In this document: positions 43,624 through 54,193 of the stretch, in pieces | Layout: each line of letters begins with the position of its first letter | How positions within the stretch are numbered: position 1 is the first letter of the stretch | Source: Orychophragmus violaceus | Lineage: Eukaryota; Streptophyta; Magnoliopsida; Brassicales; Brassicaceae | Length of the DNA: 64,000 nucleotides | Assembly (NCBI GenBank): GCA_030180135.1 | Contig: CM058239.1 | Coordinates: 73,353,823-73,417,822 of the forward strand | Direction: 5' to 3' | Notes under the pieces: generated by a model | Told to the model about the DNA's origin: nothing | Databases searched by the model: none | Seen by the model: the letters and a program-made list of their open reading frames with translations, nothing else | Made by a program: the position numbers and the translations under genes

Positions 43624-44260
43624 TGTTGGAATTGTGTCCAGTAATCTCGGTACTGTCTCTAGAAAGTAAGAGTATGTCAATGATCAGACATAAGTCATAT
43701 AATACTGGGGGTCATGATGGCTTGCTAGAGTCCGCTCATGATCTATAAGTCTTGGACTTATTGCCTTTATTATATGATCCCATATGGGTCACACGCCTAA
43801 GCTAACAGGAAAATGTGTTGGAACGGCTTAGCAGAAGTACGACAAAAGTGCCAGGCATTTGTCGTACTAAGAGAGAAAGATTAATGGGTCTGATTAAATG
43901 GGATTTAATCAGATTGGTGTTTTGGGCCCATAAGCCCAAAAGGGAAAGAGAAGGCTTTTAATAAACTAAAAGCCAAATCTCTTTCTCCTAACCCTAGCTC
44001 CCAGCGCCGATTCTCCTCTCTCCCTGCGCCTCCCATCAGCTCGGTCTAGCAGCCGTTTTCTGTGATCGCGTGTGTGAACCTTTGGAGGATTCATCCCTCG
44101 GTGTATCTCTCTGATCTCTGACCTGTTCTATTCCTTCCGCTGCAACAAACAGGTAAAAGGTGAGATCATCTAATGTTTCTATTCAAGAGAACCTAGATCT
44201 GTATGTTTAGGTTGATATGAATCTGTAAATTGAATCAGGATCAACTAAACAATTCCTACA
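43624..44260 (+). repeat. Copia-4 3' LTR
   Basis: 637 bases, practically identical to 36878-37514; followed by CTCCC. Confidence 0.97.
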
Positions 44261-44265
44261 CTCCC

Positions 44266-44800
44266 CTTGTTTCCTTAATCTCCTTAAATCATAGAAAATT
44301 TGAATCTCCTTGACAATACCAGATCACTAAAGATGGAATGTTGAATATAATCCTTTACTTGTCTCAGAATAAATTATTGTTTAGAAGCAACTCCTTGAAA
44401 AATATTAACCAAATCCATGTTTACCTTACTTATTCCCAATATATCTCTCAGGATCCGAATGGATCCCAATCGGAATTGCCATAGTCGAATCCAAGAAAAT
44501 TTGAATCCTTGGACGATCCTCGCAAATACATATTGTTTGATAGCCCAAATCTTCATCGAATCTTCTTCTTCATGAAGCACCTCGATAACCAAATCGCCCC
44601 CTTTTCAATAATCAAATCGACGAACCTTCCTATAATTAGAGTCACAATCCTTCCAAGAATCGCATCTCGAATCCTCTCCACACTAAAAGCATAAATTAAA
44701 ACCTTATCATCGGAGACAAAATTGATCGTATCCTTGAGATCCTTGCACATTCAGAAAACCCTAAATCCCTTTTTGTCGTCATCGAAAAAGAAAATAATAA
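44266..44800 (-). pseudogene. Possible N-terminal exon of the DUF4283-type gene interrupted by Copia-4
   Basis: A minus frame at 44553-44750 begins MCKDLKDTINFVSDD, which resembles the short acidic start of DUF4283 proteins, on the same strand and upstream of the fragment at 36230-36470. No conserved domain in this part and the link is by position only. Confidence 0.25.
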
Positions 44801-46190
44801 AATAGATATATGTTTAATGGTTTATTTCTTGAATTAGACGATAATTATATGATAATTCAATTAAAAGATTTTAATACTGAGAAAAAAAGGTTTGGGTTAT
44901 GATAATGAACTTTATCTTATTGAAATTTATGGGAAATAGCACAACTGACATATAAAATATTATTTTGGAATTTTCTAATCATCATTATTTTGGGATTTTC
45001 TGATCATCTCGTGTTATAATATAAATGTTATGCATATTGACAAACAAAAAATATTTTGATAACATTAAAATAATTTGAAAGTTTCATTAGACTTGTCATA
45101 TATTTTTTTCTCGTAAAACTTTGCATTAGAATTGGAAATCATTGTTGGATTTATCTTTTTCTATTTTATGTAACTAGGTGCTTTACCTCCGCTTGTGCAC
45201 GGAAGTGGTGTGGGTTTTAGTATTTATATGTGCTTTATATTTATATCATTGTTTTATATTTATGGTTTCTGATTTTATTTGTGTATTTAAAATAGTGAAA
45301 ATTACTCTTTGTAACACAAATTTTAAGGTTAATTACTTTAGTATCATTAGGGACAAAATTACTCTGTATTTTTTACTAGAATAGCATTCTATAATGGTTT
45401 AAAATACTTTATTGTCATTTTCTTAACTTATCTTTTTTTTTTAAAGAAATAATATACATAATCATTAAAGTAAAATAAATAATTAATATTTTTTTAAAAA
45501 AATAAATAATTAATATAAAATTCGTTTTTAAAAAATAAATAATTAATATAAATTCTTTTTTTTTAAAATAACAATTAATATAAATTCGTTTTTTTAAAAT
45601 AAATAATTAATATAAATTCGTTTAAAAATAAATAATTAATATAAATTCGTTTAAAAATAAATAGTAAGAAACTAATAAAAATTATAAAAAATATTTAAAT
45701 ACAAAATACAAATATTTTTTTTATGGTTAATTTTTGTTTTTCCAAAAAAATACAAAATATATTTTATAAATAATTTATTTAAATAATAAATTAACACAAA
45801 TTATTTGTTTGGCTAAAAAATTGTTTTCAAAAATAAGAAATAAATACAACATAATGTTTTAATAAATCTAAAATTTAAATAAAAAATTGATAAAAAAATT
45901 ATTTTTTGTTGCTTATATTTTATTATTTTGATTTTGAATACAAGAATTTAATATAAAAATAATAAATAAATCATTTAAATGAGAAATTAATAGAAACAAA
46001 TTTCGTTGGTTATATTTATTATTATATTTATTTTGTAAAAAAAGTTTAAAAAAATAATAATAAATAAAATTATTTAAATAAGAAATTAATCGAAAAAAAA
46101 GTTTTTTTGTTGGTTATCTTTTTTTTGCCAAATATTAAATTTATTAAGTTAATATTTAGTTACCATAAACGGTTCCTAAAAATCAGGAAA
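44801..46190. other. Very AT-rich intergenic DNA
   Basis: No gene supported. Dominated by A/T runs; contains the minisatellite below. GGGAAATAGCACAAC at 44931 resembles a MULE terminus but no matching target duplication was found. Confidence 0.5.
45476..45665. repeat. AT-rich minisatellite, about six units of ~30 bases
   Basis: Unit core AAATAAATAATTAATATAAA followed by TTCGTTT with a variable T/A run, repeated with small length changes. Confidence 0.85.
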
Positions 46191-46224
46191 AGATCAAGCA
46201 ACAATTATTCGAATTATGTACATC

Positions 46225-46715
46225 TTCAATAAATCCGTAACATTAAAATCAATATCTAACATAACATAAATCCGTAACATTGAAAACAAATCTGCTACAA
46301 AGAGAGAAAGTCTGTAACATAGCAGTGCTACCATAGTAATTAATTTTAACAATTTTTTTTGTTGCGGACTTTAATTAATCTGTAACACGTAACATAAATC
46401 CGTAACATGAAATTCCAGATTTATTCAAAACTAAGGAAACAAATCTGGAAAATCTGCAAAAGTCTGCAACACGTTAATATAAATCTGTGCCAGGTCAGCA
46501 GAAAAAAAAACAAATCAGCAACATGAGAACATAAATCTGTAACACGGTTAAAAATATGTAACACTATGATGCTAGTATAGTAATTTTCCAAAACCTTCTA
46601 ACGTGTTACAAATTTATAAAACTCTGCAACAAAGACAATAAATCAGTAACAAAAGAAACCAACTCCGTGCAGATTTATTAAATCTGTAACAAAGAATGTC
46701 ATAAATCCGTGCGGA
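46225..46715. repeat. Irregular array of AAATCYGTAACA motifs
   Basis: About a dozen copies of AAATC(C/T)GTAACA(T/C) and near variants (GTCTGCAACA, AAATCAGTAACA) at irregular spacing, all in the same direction. Not a simple tandem repeat. Confidence 0.7.
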
Positions 46716-47445
46716 TTTATTATTCTGGGAAGGTGACATTTTCGTAAATAAAATTTGTTTTTGCTGATGTGGAAATAAAATAGTAATGGCATTCTTGTAA
46801 TTTTTTTTTTCCTAACAAATACATGTATGGTCATTTTAGACCAAAATTTTAGCCTACAAAAATTAGAATCGCAAATGCTATTATATTAATTAACACATGT
46901 TTTAGTGCTACCACAACTTTTTCCCTTAAAAATATTATTCACAAAATTGTATGCCTATTTATGTATCTCACCCAGTTCATTATTTGGCTTTTGGAGTATA
47001 TCCACATAAATTCTAAATTAAATAGTAAAACTGTTTCTGTTTGGTTCTTTCTATTAGCATTTTTGAAACAAAATGTACCGAATGTATTCCATCCGAACCA
47101 TACTTCCTTTACGACTTGATGTTGCAGCCATGTGATTTTTCCTGTTTCCAAAATACTTTTAGCAATAGTAATTCTTGTAAAGAATGTCAGATCCGTCTGT
47201 AATTATTTCAAAATTAAAATTAGAAATGAGTTGTGTGGTATGCTTACTTATATGTGTTTGATAGATATTTTTTCTTATCCCAGTGGCATGGTAGTTGTTG
47301 TGTGGTATATTTATATGTTTTTGGTAGATATTTTTTCTTATCCCAGTGGGGCATAGTAGTTTCTATTGTAATTTTTCACTCGGTCATCACTATTACTAAT
47401 ATTATACTTGCACTACATACATTAGATTAGAGGGGATTTTATATG
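46716..47445. other. AT-rich spacer with a 67-base tandem duplication
   Basis: No gene supported. The duplication is at 47231-47297 and 47298-47360, both containing AGATATTTTTTCTTATCCCA. TTTTTCCC at 46918-46925 resembles an inverted MULE end. Confidence 0.5.
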
Positions 47446-47455
47446 TTTTTAAAAT
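47446..47455. other. Pack-MULE target-site duplication, left (TTTTTAAAAT)
   Basis: Ten bases repeated at 49137-49146; Mutator-like elements make 9-11-base duplications. Low complexity reduces the weight slightly. Confidence 0.8.
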
Positions 47456-47804
47456 AGGAAAAATGCCAAAAAAAATACATGAACTATGCACAACTGGTCA
47501 AAACAAACTCAGACTAAAAAGCTTCCCAAAACAAACACAGACTAAACGTTGATTTTCCAAACAATACCTCAATTTTGAGTTGACCTCGCCAAAATGGTAC
47601 ACCGTTAATTAATTTAACAGATTATTTAGATGACGTTAACTAAGCCGTTTACTGGTTCCATTAACGTTATACGACGTCGTTTTGACTGTTTAAAACGAAA
47701 ATTAAAATCAAGCATTAAGTTGGATTCGAACCCAAGACTTGAGAGCCAATTGTAACCATTGTGCCAATTGTATTTCATTGTTTATGTTATACATACAATT
47801 CTTC
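47456..47804 (+). repeat. Pack-MULE left terminal inverted repeat
   Basis: About 349 bases; inverted match to 48781-49136. Shared blocks include ACGACGTCGTTTTG and the inner end ACATACAATTCTT. Confidence 0.93.
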
Positions 47805-47970
47805 TTACATTGTCTTGTTTTCCTATTCCTATTAAAAATCCCAAATCTATTTTTCCCAAGCTTTCTTCTTCTTAAGTTGTCTTCGTATCCGATATAATAT
47901 ATATAAGATCTAAGATGTTTTAAGAATCTACTCCATTTGCTCTCGTCTTTACCATAGTCTATATGACACA

Positions 47971-48879
47971 GTGAACCTTGATATGATAATTAGTGCAAAT
48001 TTTCACGACTTGTTAACAATTTGCAGGGAAGAAGACGCTCCTCTGGTTAAAGAAAATGCTGAGATTATTATCCGTGAGATTCTCCCATCTCTGGCTGCAA
48101 TTTACAATGGGAACAAAGACGGGGATGCTCGGTTTCTCTGTTTGAAGATCTGGTTCGATTCAATGACAATTCTCTTAACCGAGTGCACTGAAATTGAGCA
48201 ACAAACATCTGAAGATTTGAAATCAGTATCCAACTCTCATTTCCTCCCACTCTACCCTACACTGATCCAAGACGAAGATCCAATCCCAGCTTACGCACAA
48301 AAGCTCCTCATCATGCTCGTTGAATTTGATTACATCAAAATCTCCAACATACTACATCAGAATACAGTTTCACAATGCTTCGAGTTTCTTCTCGGAGACT
48401 TATCAATCGCCAATGTGAACAACGTTAAGCTATGTCTTGACTTAGCTTCAGCTCCAGAGATGGAAACTAAACTACTTTCTCAGCACAAAGTAGTCAGGAG
48501 AATCGGAAATCTGCTAGAGTTCGTGAATGCCAAAGACATGGAAGATTTCCTTGAGCCTACTTTAATTCTCTGCAGAGCTTTTCTGCTATGGTCACTTGGG
48601 AACAAGAAAGGTCTCACCTCCAACTACACGAAAGAGCCAACACTTTTATCAGAAGCATCTTTTACATTCGAGGTCGATCCGCAAGAATGTATAAGAGACA
48701 TTGCAGATTTTGGTAGCAACATTGGCTTATTCTTGCACCTCGCGGCTTTAGATGACACGAACATCGCAGTTGCAGATAATAAGAATTGTATGTATAACAT
48801 AAACAATGAAATACCATTGGCACAATGGTTACACTGCTCATGTTTAGGCTCTCGCGTTTCGGATTCAAACCCAGCTTAA
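47971..48879 (+). CDS. Captured HEAT-repeat segment, probably from the kinase RUNKEL (ULK4-like), fused to TIR-encoded tail
   Basis: 302-residue open frame. Residues about 7-270 are a helical, Leu-rich HEAT/ARM-type segment (for example EDAPLVKENAEIIIREILPS, VEFDYIKISNIL, FVNAKDMEDFLEPTL). From memory this matches the C-terminal repeat region of RUNKEL, a large ULK4/Fused-type kinase-like protein needed for phragmoplast and cytokinesis. The kinase domain is absent. The last ~33 residues are translated from the right TIR, so the stop is transposon-derived. The start Met is close to the capture border; a TATATATAAG stretch at about 47893 lies upstream. The frame has stayed open for ~800 bases, so capture is recent or the frame is constrained. 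Parent gene identity is by recognition only. Confidence 0.7.
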   Translation: MNLDMIISANFHDLLTICREEDAPLVKENAEIIIREILPSLAAIYNGNKDGDARFLCLKIWFDSMTILLTECTEIEQQTSEDLKSVSNSHFLPLYPTLIQDEDPIPAYAQKLLIMLVEFDYIKISNILHQNTVSQCFEFLLGDLSIANVNNVKLCLDLASAPEMETKLLSQHKVVRRIGNLLEFVNAKDMEDFLEPTLILCRAFLLWSLGNKKGLTSNYTKEPTLLSEASFTFEVDPQECIRDIADFGSNIGLFLHLAALDDTNIAVADNKNCMYNINNEIPLAQWLHCSCLGSRVSDSNPA

Positions 48880-49136
48880 TGCTTAGTTTTAATTTTCGTT
48901 TTAAACAGCCAAAACGACGTCGTATAGCCGTTAACGAACTAATAGACGGCTTAGTTAACGGCATCCAAACAATCTGTTAAATTATTTAACTGTGTACCAT
49001 TTTGGCGAAGTCAACTCAAAGTTGGGGTATTGTTTGGGAAGTCAACGTTTAGTTTGGGTTTGTTTTGGGAAGCTCTTTAGTCTGCGTTTGTTTTGGCCAG
49101 TTCTGCATAGTTCAGGTATTTTTTGGTATTTTTCCC
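48781..49136 (-). repeat. Pack-MULE right terminal inverted repeat
   Basis: About 356 bases, inverted copy of the left arm, with an extra AAACATGAG-type insertion (read on the minus strand) near 48832-48850. Confidence 0.93.
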
Positions 49137-49146
49137 TTTTTAAAAT

Positions 49147-50206
49147 TGATAGATTTTATGGGGTTTTATTTTGATTTACTAAAACAAAATTGTTGGGTTT
49201 TTCATATTAATATTTTGTACGGTCTCAAATAGCTATTTGATAAAAATACATGGCGATCATTATGTTGTGTTATATAACCACATTCAAGATATGGTAAATT
49301 AAAACTGATTATACTTAACATATCTTTTATGTGCTAAAATGCATGCATTTCTCCCAACGACTAAATATTCCATCATAATTTCACACAGTTCTTTTCTTGG
49401 TCCTTTGTTCTAACATGATCCATTTCGAGCAACCTGAAGATCACGCATAGAGTTAGTCAACTCCTATCAAGTTCTTTCACTTTTCTATTTTGGGTCTCTA
49501 TATATTCGATGTTTTGACAAAATGTTCAATGTAAGGCAATGATATCATGATGCATGCTTACGTTTTCCCCATCTTTCCAGTTTCAGACTATGCGACAATA
49601 CCCTCCACATTGCTCCTTCCTCACTGAAGCGTTTCCACGTATGTCGATGTGATGATGAGCATCTTTCACGAAGCCAATCACTAAAGAAGCATTCATCTGA
49701 AAAGAGACACACATAAATTTGTAAAGATTATTTTTAGGAATAACGTTAAACTATGAAAAGTAATTAAGACTTAACGTAAGATATTAAGTCTGCATTTGGT
49801 GAACTTCATGGAGAACGCACAGGTCTGTATACATTGTCCTATGTCATATGATAAGCTGTGATGTTCAACATCTTTACCACGAAGAATGATTCGGAAATTT
49901 GGGAAGAAAAAAAAATTGGTTACTGTACACTTGAAGAATATTCAACATTTTGGAACTGTGTTAGGAAACATGAAACCACGTACATATAGCGAGTTTCGAT
50001 AAGTATCAAAGAAGTGTTAATATTTCTTTATTATTTATACAAACCATAAATCATGTCAGCCTCAGAATGATATTGACAGAAGCGGAAGCGTACTTTTTGG
50101 ATCTATGGCTTATGATATTGAATTTGGTTATGGCGCTTCCAGGACAAACCAAAATGATCCTTACAATCTTTCACTGGGTCGCATATGTATTCCGAAAATG
50201 TGATAG
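49147..50206. other. Spacer with two exon-like fragments of unknown origin
   Basis: On the minus strand 49569-49700 sits between an acceptor-like CTCTTTTCAG and a donor-like AACGTAAGC and reads MNASLVIGFVKDAHHH followed by about 20 more residues before a stop. On the plus strand 50063-50203 reads QNDIDRSGSVLFGSMAYDIE and on for 47 residues to a stop directly before the CACTA end. Neither is a family I can name. The rest is AT-rich and featureless. Confidence 0.35.
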
Positions 50207-50220
50207 CACTACAAGAAAAA
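50207..50220 (+). repeat. CACTA-B terminal inverted repeat end
   Basis: CACTACAAGAAAAA, the standard En/Spm-type terminus, preceded by TAG, a possible 3-base duplication. It lies about 490 bases beyond the stop of the CACTA-B gene, as expected for the 3' end. The other terminus was not found in the window. Confidence 0.8.
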
Positions 50221-50254
50221 GGCCTTTCTTAGCGTCCGAAAAATGCTATCTAAC

Positions 50255-50430
50255 GATACCATAGCGGTTTTACAAGCGATGTGTCATCGCCCATCATAGT
50301 AGGTTGGACACATTTGATAGCGGTTTTTTGTAGTGTTATTGAATTGTCTTATGTCATAGCGGATTTTTTAGTGTAATTAAATATGATATAATAGCGTAGT
50401 TGTTTTGCTATTATTTATTTTTTACAGCGT
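50255..50430. repeat. CACTA-B subterminal repeats (ATAGCGG)
   Basis: ATAGCGG(T/A)TTT at about 50262, 50310 and 50347 and ATAGCGTAG at 50392, with a second inverted TTTTTTGTAGTG at 50324-50335. CACTA elements carry such clustered subterminal motifs as accessory-protein binding sites. Confidence 0.6.
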
Positions 50431-50699
50431 TCGTATACTTGCTATTTTTAATATTACTGTAGCATTTATATTAGTGTAATTGTTACTGAGTATTGCTTTA
50501 AGATTTGTTACAATATTTAGCTAATTATATATTTATATTTTTGTATAATGCTGGATTTAGAGATAGTATTAAAGATCATTAGATTAATTAGTTTCACAAA
50601 GAGAAAATCCAAGGTTCGATATTGATTAAGTGTCAACAAAGACAAACACATTACACACAAAGAGAAGTAGTTCAAAGTAACACCCTAATCTCACAAACG

Positions 50700-53480
50700 T
50701 CTCAGATGAAAACAATTTTTTCGTTTGGCCAAGCCACTGTGGTTCCTACTGCATCAGCTATGAATTCAACTTTAGAGTTTGGTCTCCACACTCGTGCACC
50801 ATCAACTTTTGAAAACTCTACCCAGACCTTAGAAGCATTAGGACCGAAAGGAACGAAACGAACCTTGTCGGCTGGATCAGTTGAAAACACACGACCCACT
50901 GCAACCGTCTGTCCAGAGTTATCACAGTCCAAGAGATTGCACTTCTGTTTACCACCCTTGCTGCTTGTACCAGTGCTGGGACTACCACTGTAAATCCAAA
51001 AACATGATAAAACATATTCATCAAAATGTAATCATCGCAATATCAACAAATCCAAGACAACATATACCTACTCTAAATCTCATTTGAACATCTGCCAAAA
51101 CAAACTATACCTGAGTGGATTTCCTAGCCGATTCATCCTATGAAGTTTGATCAGGTAGTCGCAGCCTATCAATAAGCCATGCAATGGTCGCATGTAGCGC
51201 ATCACCCATTTTTGACATTCCTGGCATAGGTCTCCATAGGAAAGCAGCAGTTTTAACAACCAGTTCAACCTTAACAAGTGCAGCATTCGGTCCAAGCGGA
51301 ATATCGTTCCCCAAGTAGGAAGGTTCAGATGACAACATTTTACCCTCAGCAATCAATTCATCTTCTACATTCCAGTAATCAAAGATTTGAACTCTTCCTA
51401 TCGGCTCATCTGTAGCCTTATAAATCATATAAAATATACACACAATATCTATCAGTAAACTACTCAATGTGAATATGAGAGGAAAAACAAACTTACTATT
51501 AATACCTCTAATCCGACAGTGTTAGCATGTTGAGAGTGGTTAATTTCGTCGTCCAAGATTAACTTATCAGAAGGCCAGGCAATTTTAACTCCAATGGCCT
51601 GATCAAGTGAGCCAATGGTTGTAGTGGGTCTCCAGACAGATGCTCCTACGACTGAGACAGACTTCACAATTACGGCAGCTGCATTAGGACCAAGGGGAAT
51701 TCACCCAATCTTATATGTAGGTTCAGAAGAGCAGAACTCCCCTTCACCAACAATCACATCATTATTCGAAAACCAATCCAGTAGCTGGCACCTAATTCCC
51801 CCTTGCTAACATCGCTTAATTCAGATCTAGAAACACCATCACCTTGCATCTAACAAGTTTATCATTACAAAAAATCATATAAGTTACTGAACAAAAAATT
51901 GAACATAATTAAACAACAATATCCAACTGAATTTACCTTGTTCCGGCTAAGTTACTAACGACATTTTTCAAAGTTTCAAGCTTGCATAGTAATTCTGCTT
52001 GCGTAGATTCGAGCTTATGGACATGAGAGTCTCTAGCCTGTAAGAATGCCATTTTAGAAACTGTAGCCCCTCTGCCCATCCCCCTGAGTCTTCATGGTCG
52101 GTCTTTTCCTAGAACCTAACTCACAGCATCTTCTCTGATATTATCAACAGAAGTGGAGTCCATTTCACTATCAATTGTCTTGATCTTCTCCTGCAATCAA
52201 GCACAATAGTCACAAAATGTGCACATTACTTTCAAATGAATATAAGAACAAAAAGTATTACATTAATACCAATCTTACAATTGTTTCAGCGAATTATTCT
52301 CTAACGGGTCTCCCATCAGAGTGAGTATGGCCAGCTACCCAAATCTTCGTTCTACTAACTTTACTAGGATCATTACTGTTTTTTCTGTAAGATCAAAGAA
52401 ATAGTTGTCAATAAAAGAAAGGAAATACTACTGCATACTAACCAATTTAATACACAGACAAACATGCCATCTCATGATCTAGTCGGATCATTCCTTTGCG
52501 ACTTGTGGTATGAGGAATTTGACCCTTCCTAAGCTGCATGTACTTGTTACTTTGTTCCTATTGACACAAACAAACAAATTACAAACTTATTCTCTAAACA
52601 AATAAGCTTAAAGGTGTATCAAACCACCTTATAAAACCTGAAAAGCTGTGGTACTTCTTTCTTTCACCCAAGTGTTCCAAGCCGTTGTAGATTGAATGTT
52701 GCTAGGCTTAATTTGCTGTAATTGATCCTTGTTTTTCAGAGATCGAACTTTACAAGTGAGCCTTGATTTAGAAGCCCTCCACAAACAACCCATCTGCTTG
52801 AATACTACATCGTTTTGCCAATCTTCTGTCAAGTTGAATCTTCCGTTTCAAACAAAGCTAAGTTAAACACTTGAGGTTTCAATTAAACTGATACTCAATC
52901 ACAAAGCATATAGTGTAACCTGAATTTCTTCCCACAATGCGTCTTTTGTCATGTCTTCGAGATGTCTCCAGTCATCCAGAATAACTGGGACATGCTCTCT
53001 CACAAGAGGACCAAGGAAAGAGGAGAGTGTGACTGACCCACTACCAACATGTTCACCTATAGCATTAAACTCCACTTCTACCTTCTCCTCTATATTTTTG
53101 GCAACTTTGCGCATCTTAGTAGGTCCTCTAATCTTCCTTTTTGGCTCTCAGATTGTTGGGTCTGTGTTTCAGAGTTGTTGTGGACTCCGTTTGGTAAAGG
53201 AGGGATGGATTATGCTTCTTCAGTGGGTGAGTGTTGTTCCACTTCTTCGTTAATGTCTTTCTCTTTCTCATTAGCCAAGATTGTTGTGCCTTATTGTTCA
53301 GCTTCTTTGTGTTCAGTAGCGTCTTTCTCCGGATGATTCTCAACATCCTTATGTATCTCTTTCACCTTTGGACCAAGCTTCCTATGTTTCTTCCGTCGCA
53401 AATACACTTCAGGACTCACACCAAGCCCTACTTGGCGCTTACTACGACGGATATTCTCACAAACAGCCTTTTGTTTCATG
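50700..53480 (-). pseudogene. CACTA-B accessory transposase-type gene (Transposase_24 plus three Transposase_23-like domains)
   Basis: Homologue of CACTA-A read on the minus strand. Basic N-terminus from 53479 (frame breaks near 53290 and 53120); Transposase_24 core at 52922-53114 (LSSFLGPLVREHVPVILDDW); next exon 52640-52832 (MGCLWRASKSRLTCKV); a coiled-coil exon near 51955-52090; then three ~80-residue repeat domains at about 51500-51810 (one stop), 51138-51467 and 50700-50985 (TVAVGRVF...FGPNASKVWVEF...VWRPNS), the last ending at a stop. Separated by introns with AT-rich sequence and plausible GT/AG edges. More complete than CACTA-A and uninterrupted, but several frame breaks make it non-functional. 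In CACTA elements this product binds the ends alongside the catalytic transposase, which is absent here. Confidence 0.7.
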
Positions 53481-53940
53481 ATACCAGGTTACCTGAAACA
53501 TGGAAAAGTAGTTTTTAAGCCGTTGTTTGGCAGAGCCAGAGGAGAACTGCTAGGGATGATCGATATCTGTTGCAGCATATTTTTTTCGATCTTATATACA
53601 ATGAGAAAGTAACTTTCTCCATATTATGACACATGTCCTATATACACTATTAATGTGGGCCTCACGACAGTACGTATTACTTCTATTGCATAAAAGCCCA
53701 TGATCTTGTTTTCAAATTAACTGGCCCTAAACACGACAAACAGCTATACCATGACTCAATCCATTACATTCTCCACAATCTTCCTCACGACCTTTCTACT
53801 TCCTTTTCATCATGCAAATCGGCAGCCATCTATTCCACTTTCTTAGGGCAAAACACCGTTACATCGTCTTAATTAATTATCACAAAGTTCTTAAAATCTC
53901 ACTTTCTAATTCTAGGTCCAGCCGTTTCATGTAAGTCCCC
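53481..53940. other. Spacer between CACTA-B and the ABA3 fragment
   Basis: No coding sequence. May contain the upstream region of CACTA-B and distal promoter of the ABA3 fragment; no CACTA terminus seen. Confidence 0.4.
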
Positions 53941-53946
53941 TTTCGA

Positions 53947-53958
53947 TATATATAAATA
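53947..53958 (+). promoter_or_regulatory. TATA box of the ABA3 fragment
   Basis: TATATATAAATA, about 140 bases before the exon-1 ATG, followed by a CAACGTCAG..CCAGGAAG leader. Placement relative to the ATG suggests the copy brought its own promoter. Confidence 0.5.
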
Positions 53959-54090
53959 CTCGGCAACAACCTCAACGTCAGTTCCAGGAAGAGAGCAAAC
54001 TCCACATTATAAAACCTTCGCCGTCTCGAGATTTAAGAAAATATATGAACAGTGAAATAAAGAGAGATTATCCTTTGGTTGCATCTCGCC

Positions 54091-54193
54091 ATGGAAGAAT
54101 TTCTTGAGGAATTCGGAGATTATTATGGATACACGGATGGTCCAATGAACATAAAAGAAATCCGCGAGACTGAGTTCAAGAGATTGGCCCAAG
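54091..54193 (+). pseudogene. ABA3: ABA3 (molybdenum cofactor sulfurase) exon 1 fragment
   Basis: The first ~34 residues (MEEFLEEFGDYYGYTDGP, then a segment ending EIRETEFKRL) match the N-terminus of Arabidopsis ABA3/LOS5, the cysteine-desulfurase-like enzyme that sulfurates the molybdenum cofactor of aldehyde oxidase and xanthine dehydrogenase in ABA synthesis. A GT donor follows directly (AAG/GTTTTG), where an intron is expected. I searched downstream for the next exon (YLDHAG..) and found none before unrelated GDPD sequence. So only promoter, leader and exon 1 are present: a truncated duplicate. Reading through the intron adds a meaningless hydrophobic tail. No frame damage inside the exon. 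Confidence 0.75.

Larger units (their letters stand above)
36878..44260 (+). mobile_element. Copia-4: young non-autonomous Ty1/copia element
   Basis: 7,383 bases, two 637-base LTRs with one difference noticed (about 37250 versus 43995, T/G), CTCCC duplication, PBS at 37516-37528 and a purine tract at 43609-43623. Interior matches Copia-3 closely, including the broken pol. It differs by its own LTR subtype, a 75-base duplication at the end of gag and one fewer copy of a pol-region repeat. Confidence 0.95.
47456..49136 (+). mobile_element. Pack-MULE carrying a captured host-gene segment
   Basis: 1,681 bases with long terminal inverted repeats, 47456-47804 and 48781-49136. Left starts AGGAAAAATGCCAAAAAA; the right end read inward starts GGGAAAAATACCAAAAAA. 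The two arms match along their whole length with scattered changes and a 9-base insertion in the right arm. Flanked by a 10-base direct repeat. The interior (47805-48780) holds no transposase; it carries a segment of an ordinary cellular protein gene. This is the definition of a Pack-MULE. Confidence 0.92.

Noticed and set aside
44931..46925. Possible complete non-autonomous MULE with GGGAAA ends
   Set aside because: The two ends do not form convincing inverted repeats and the flanks (GAAATTTAT versus TTAAAAATA) do not match.
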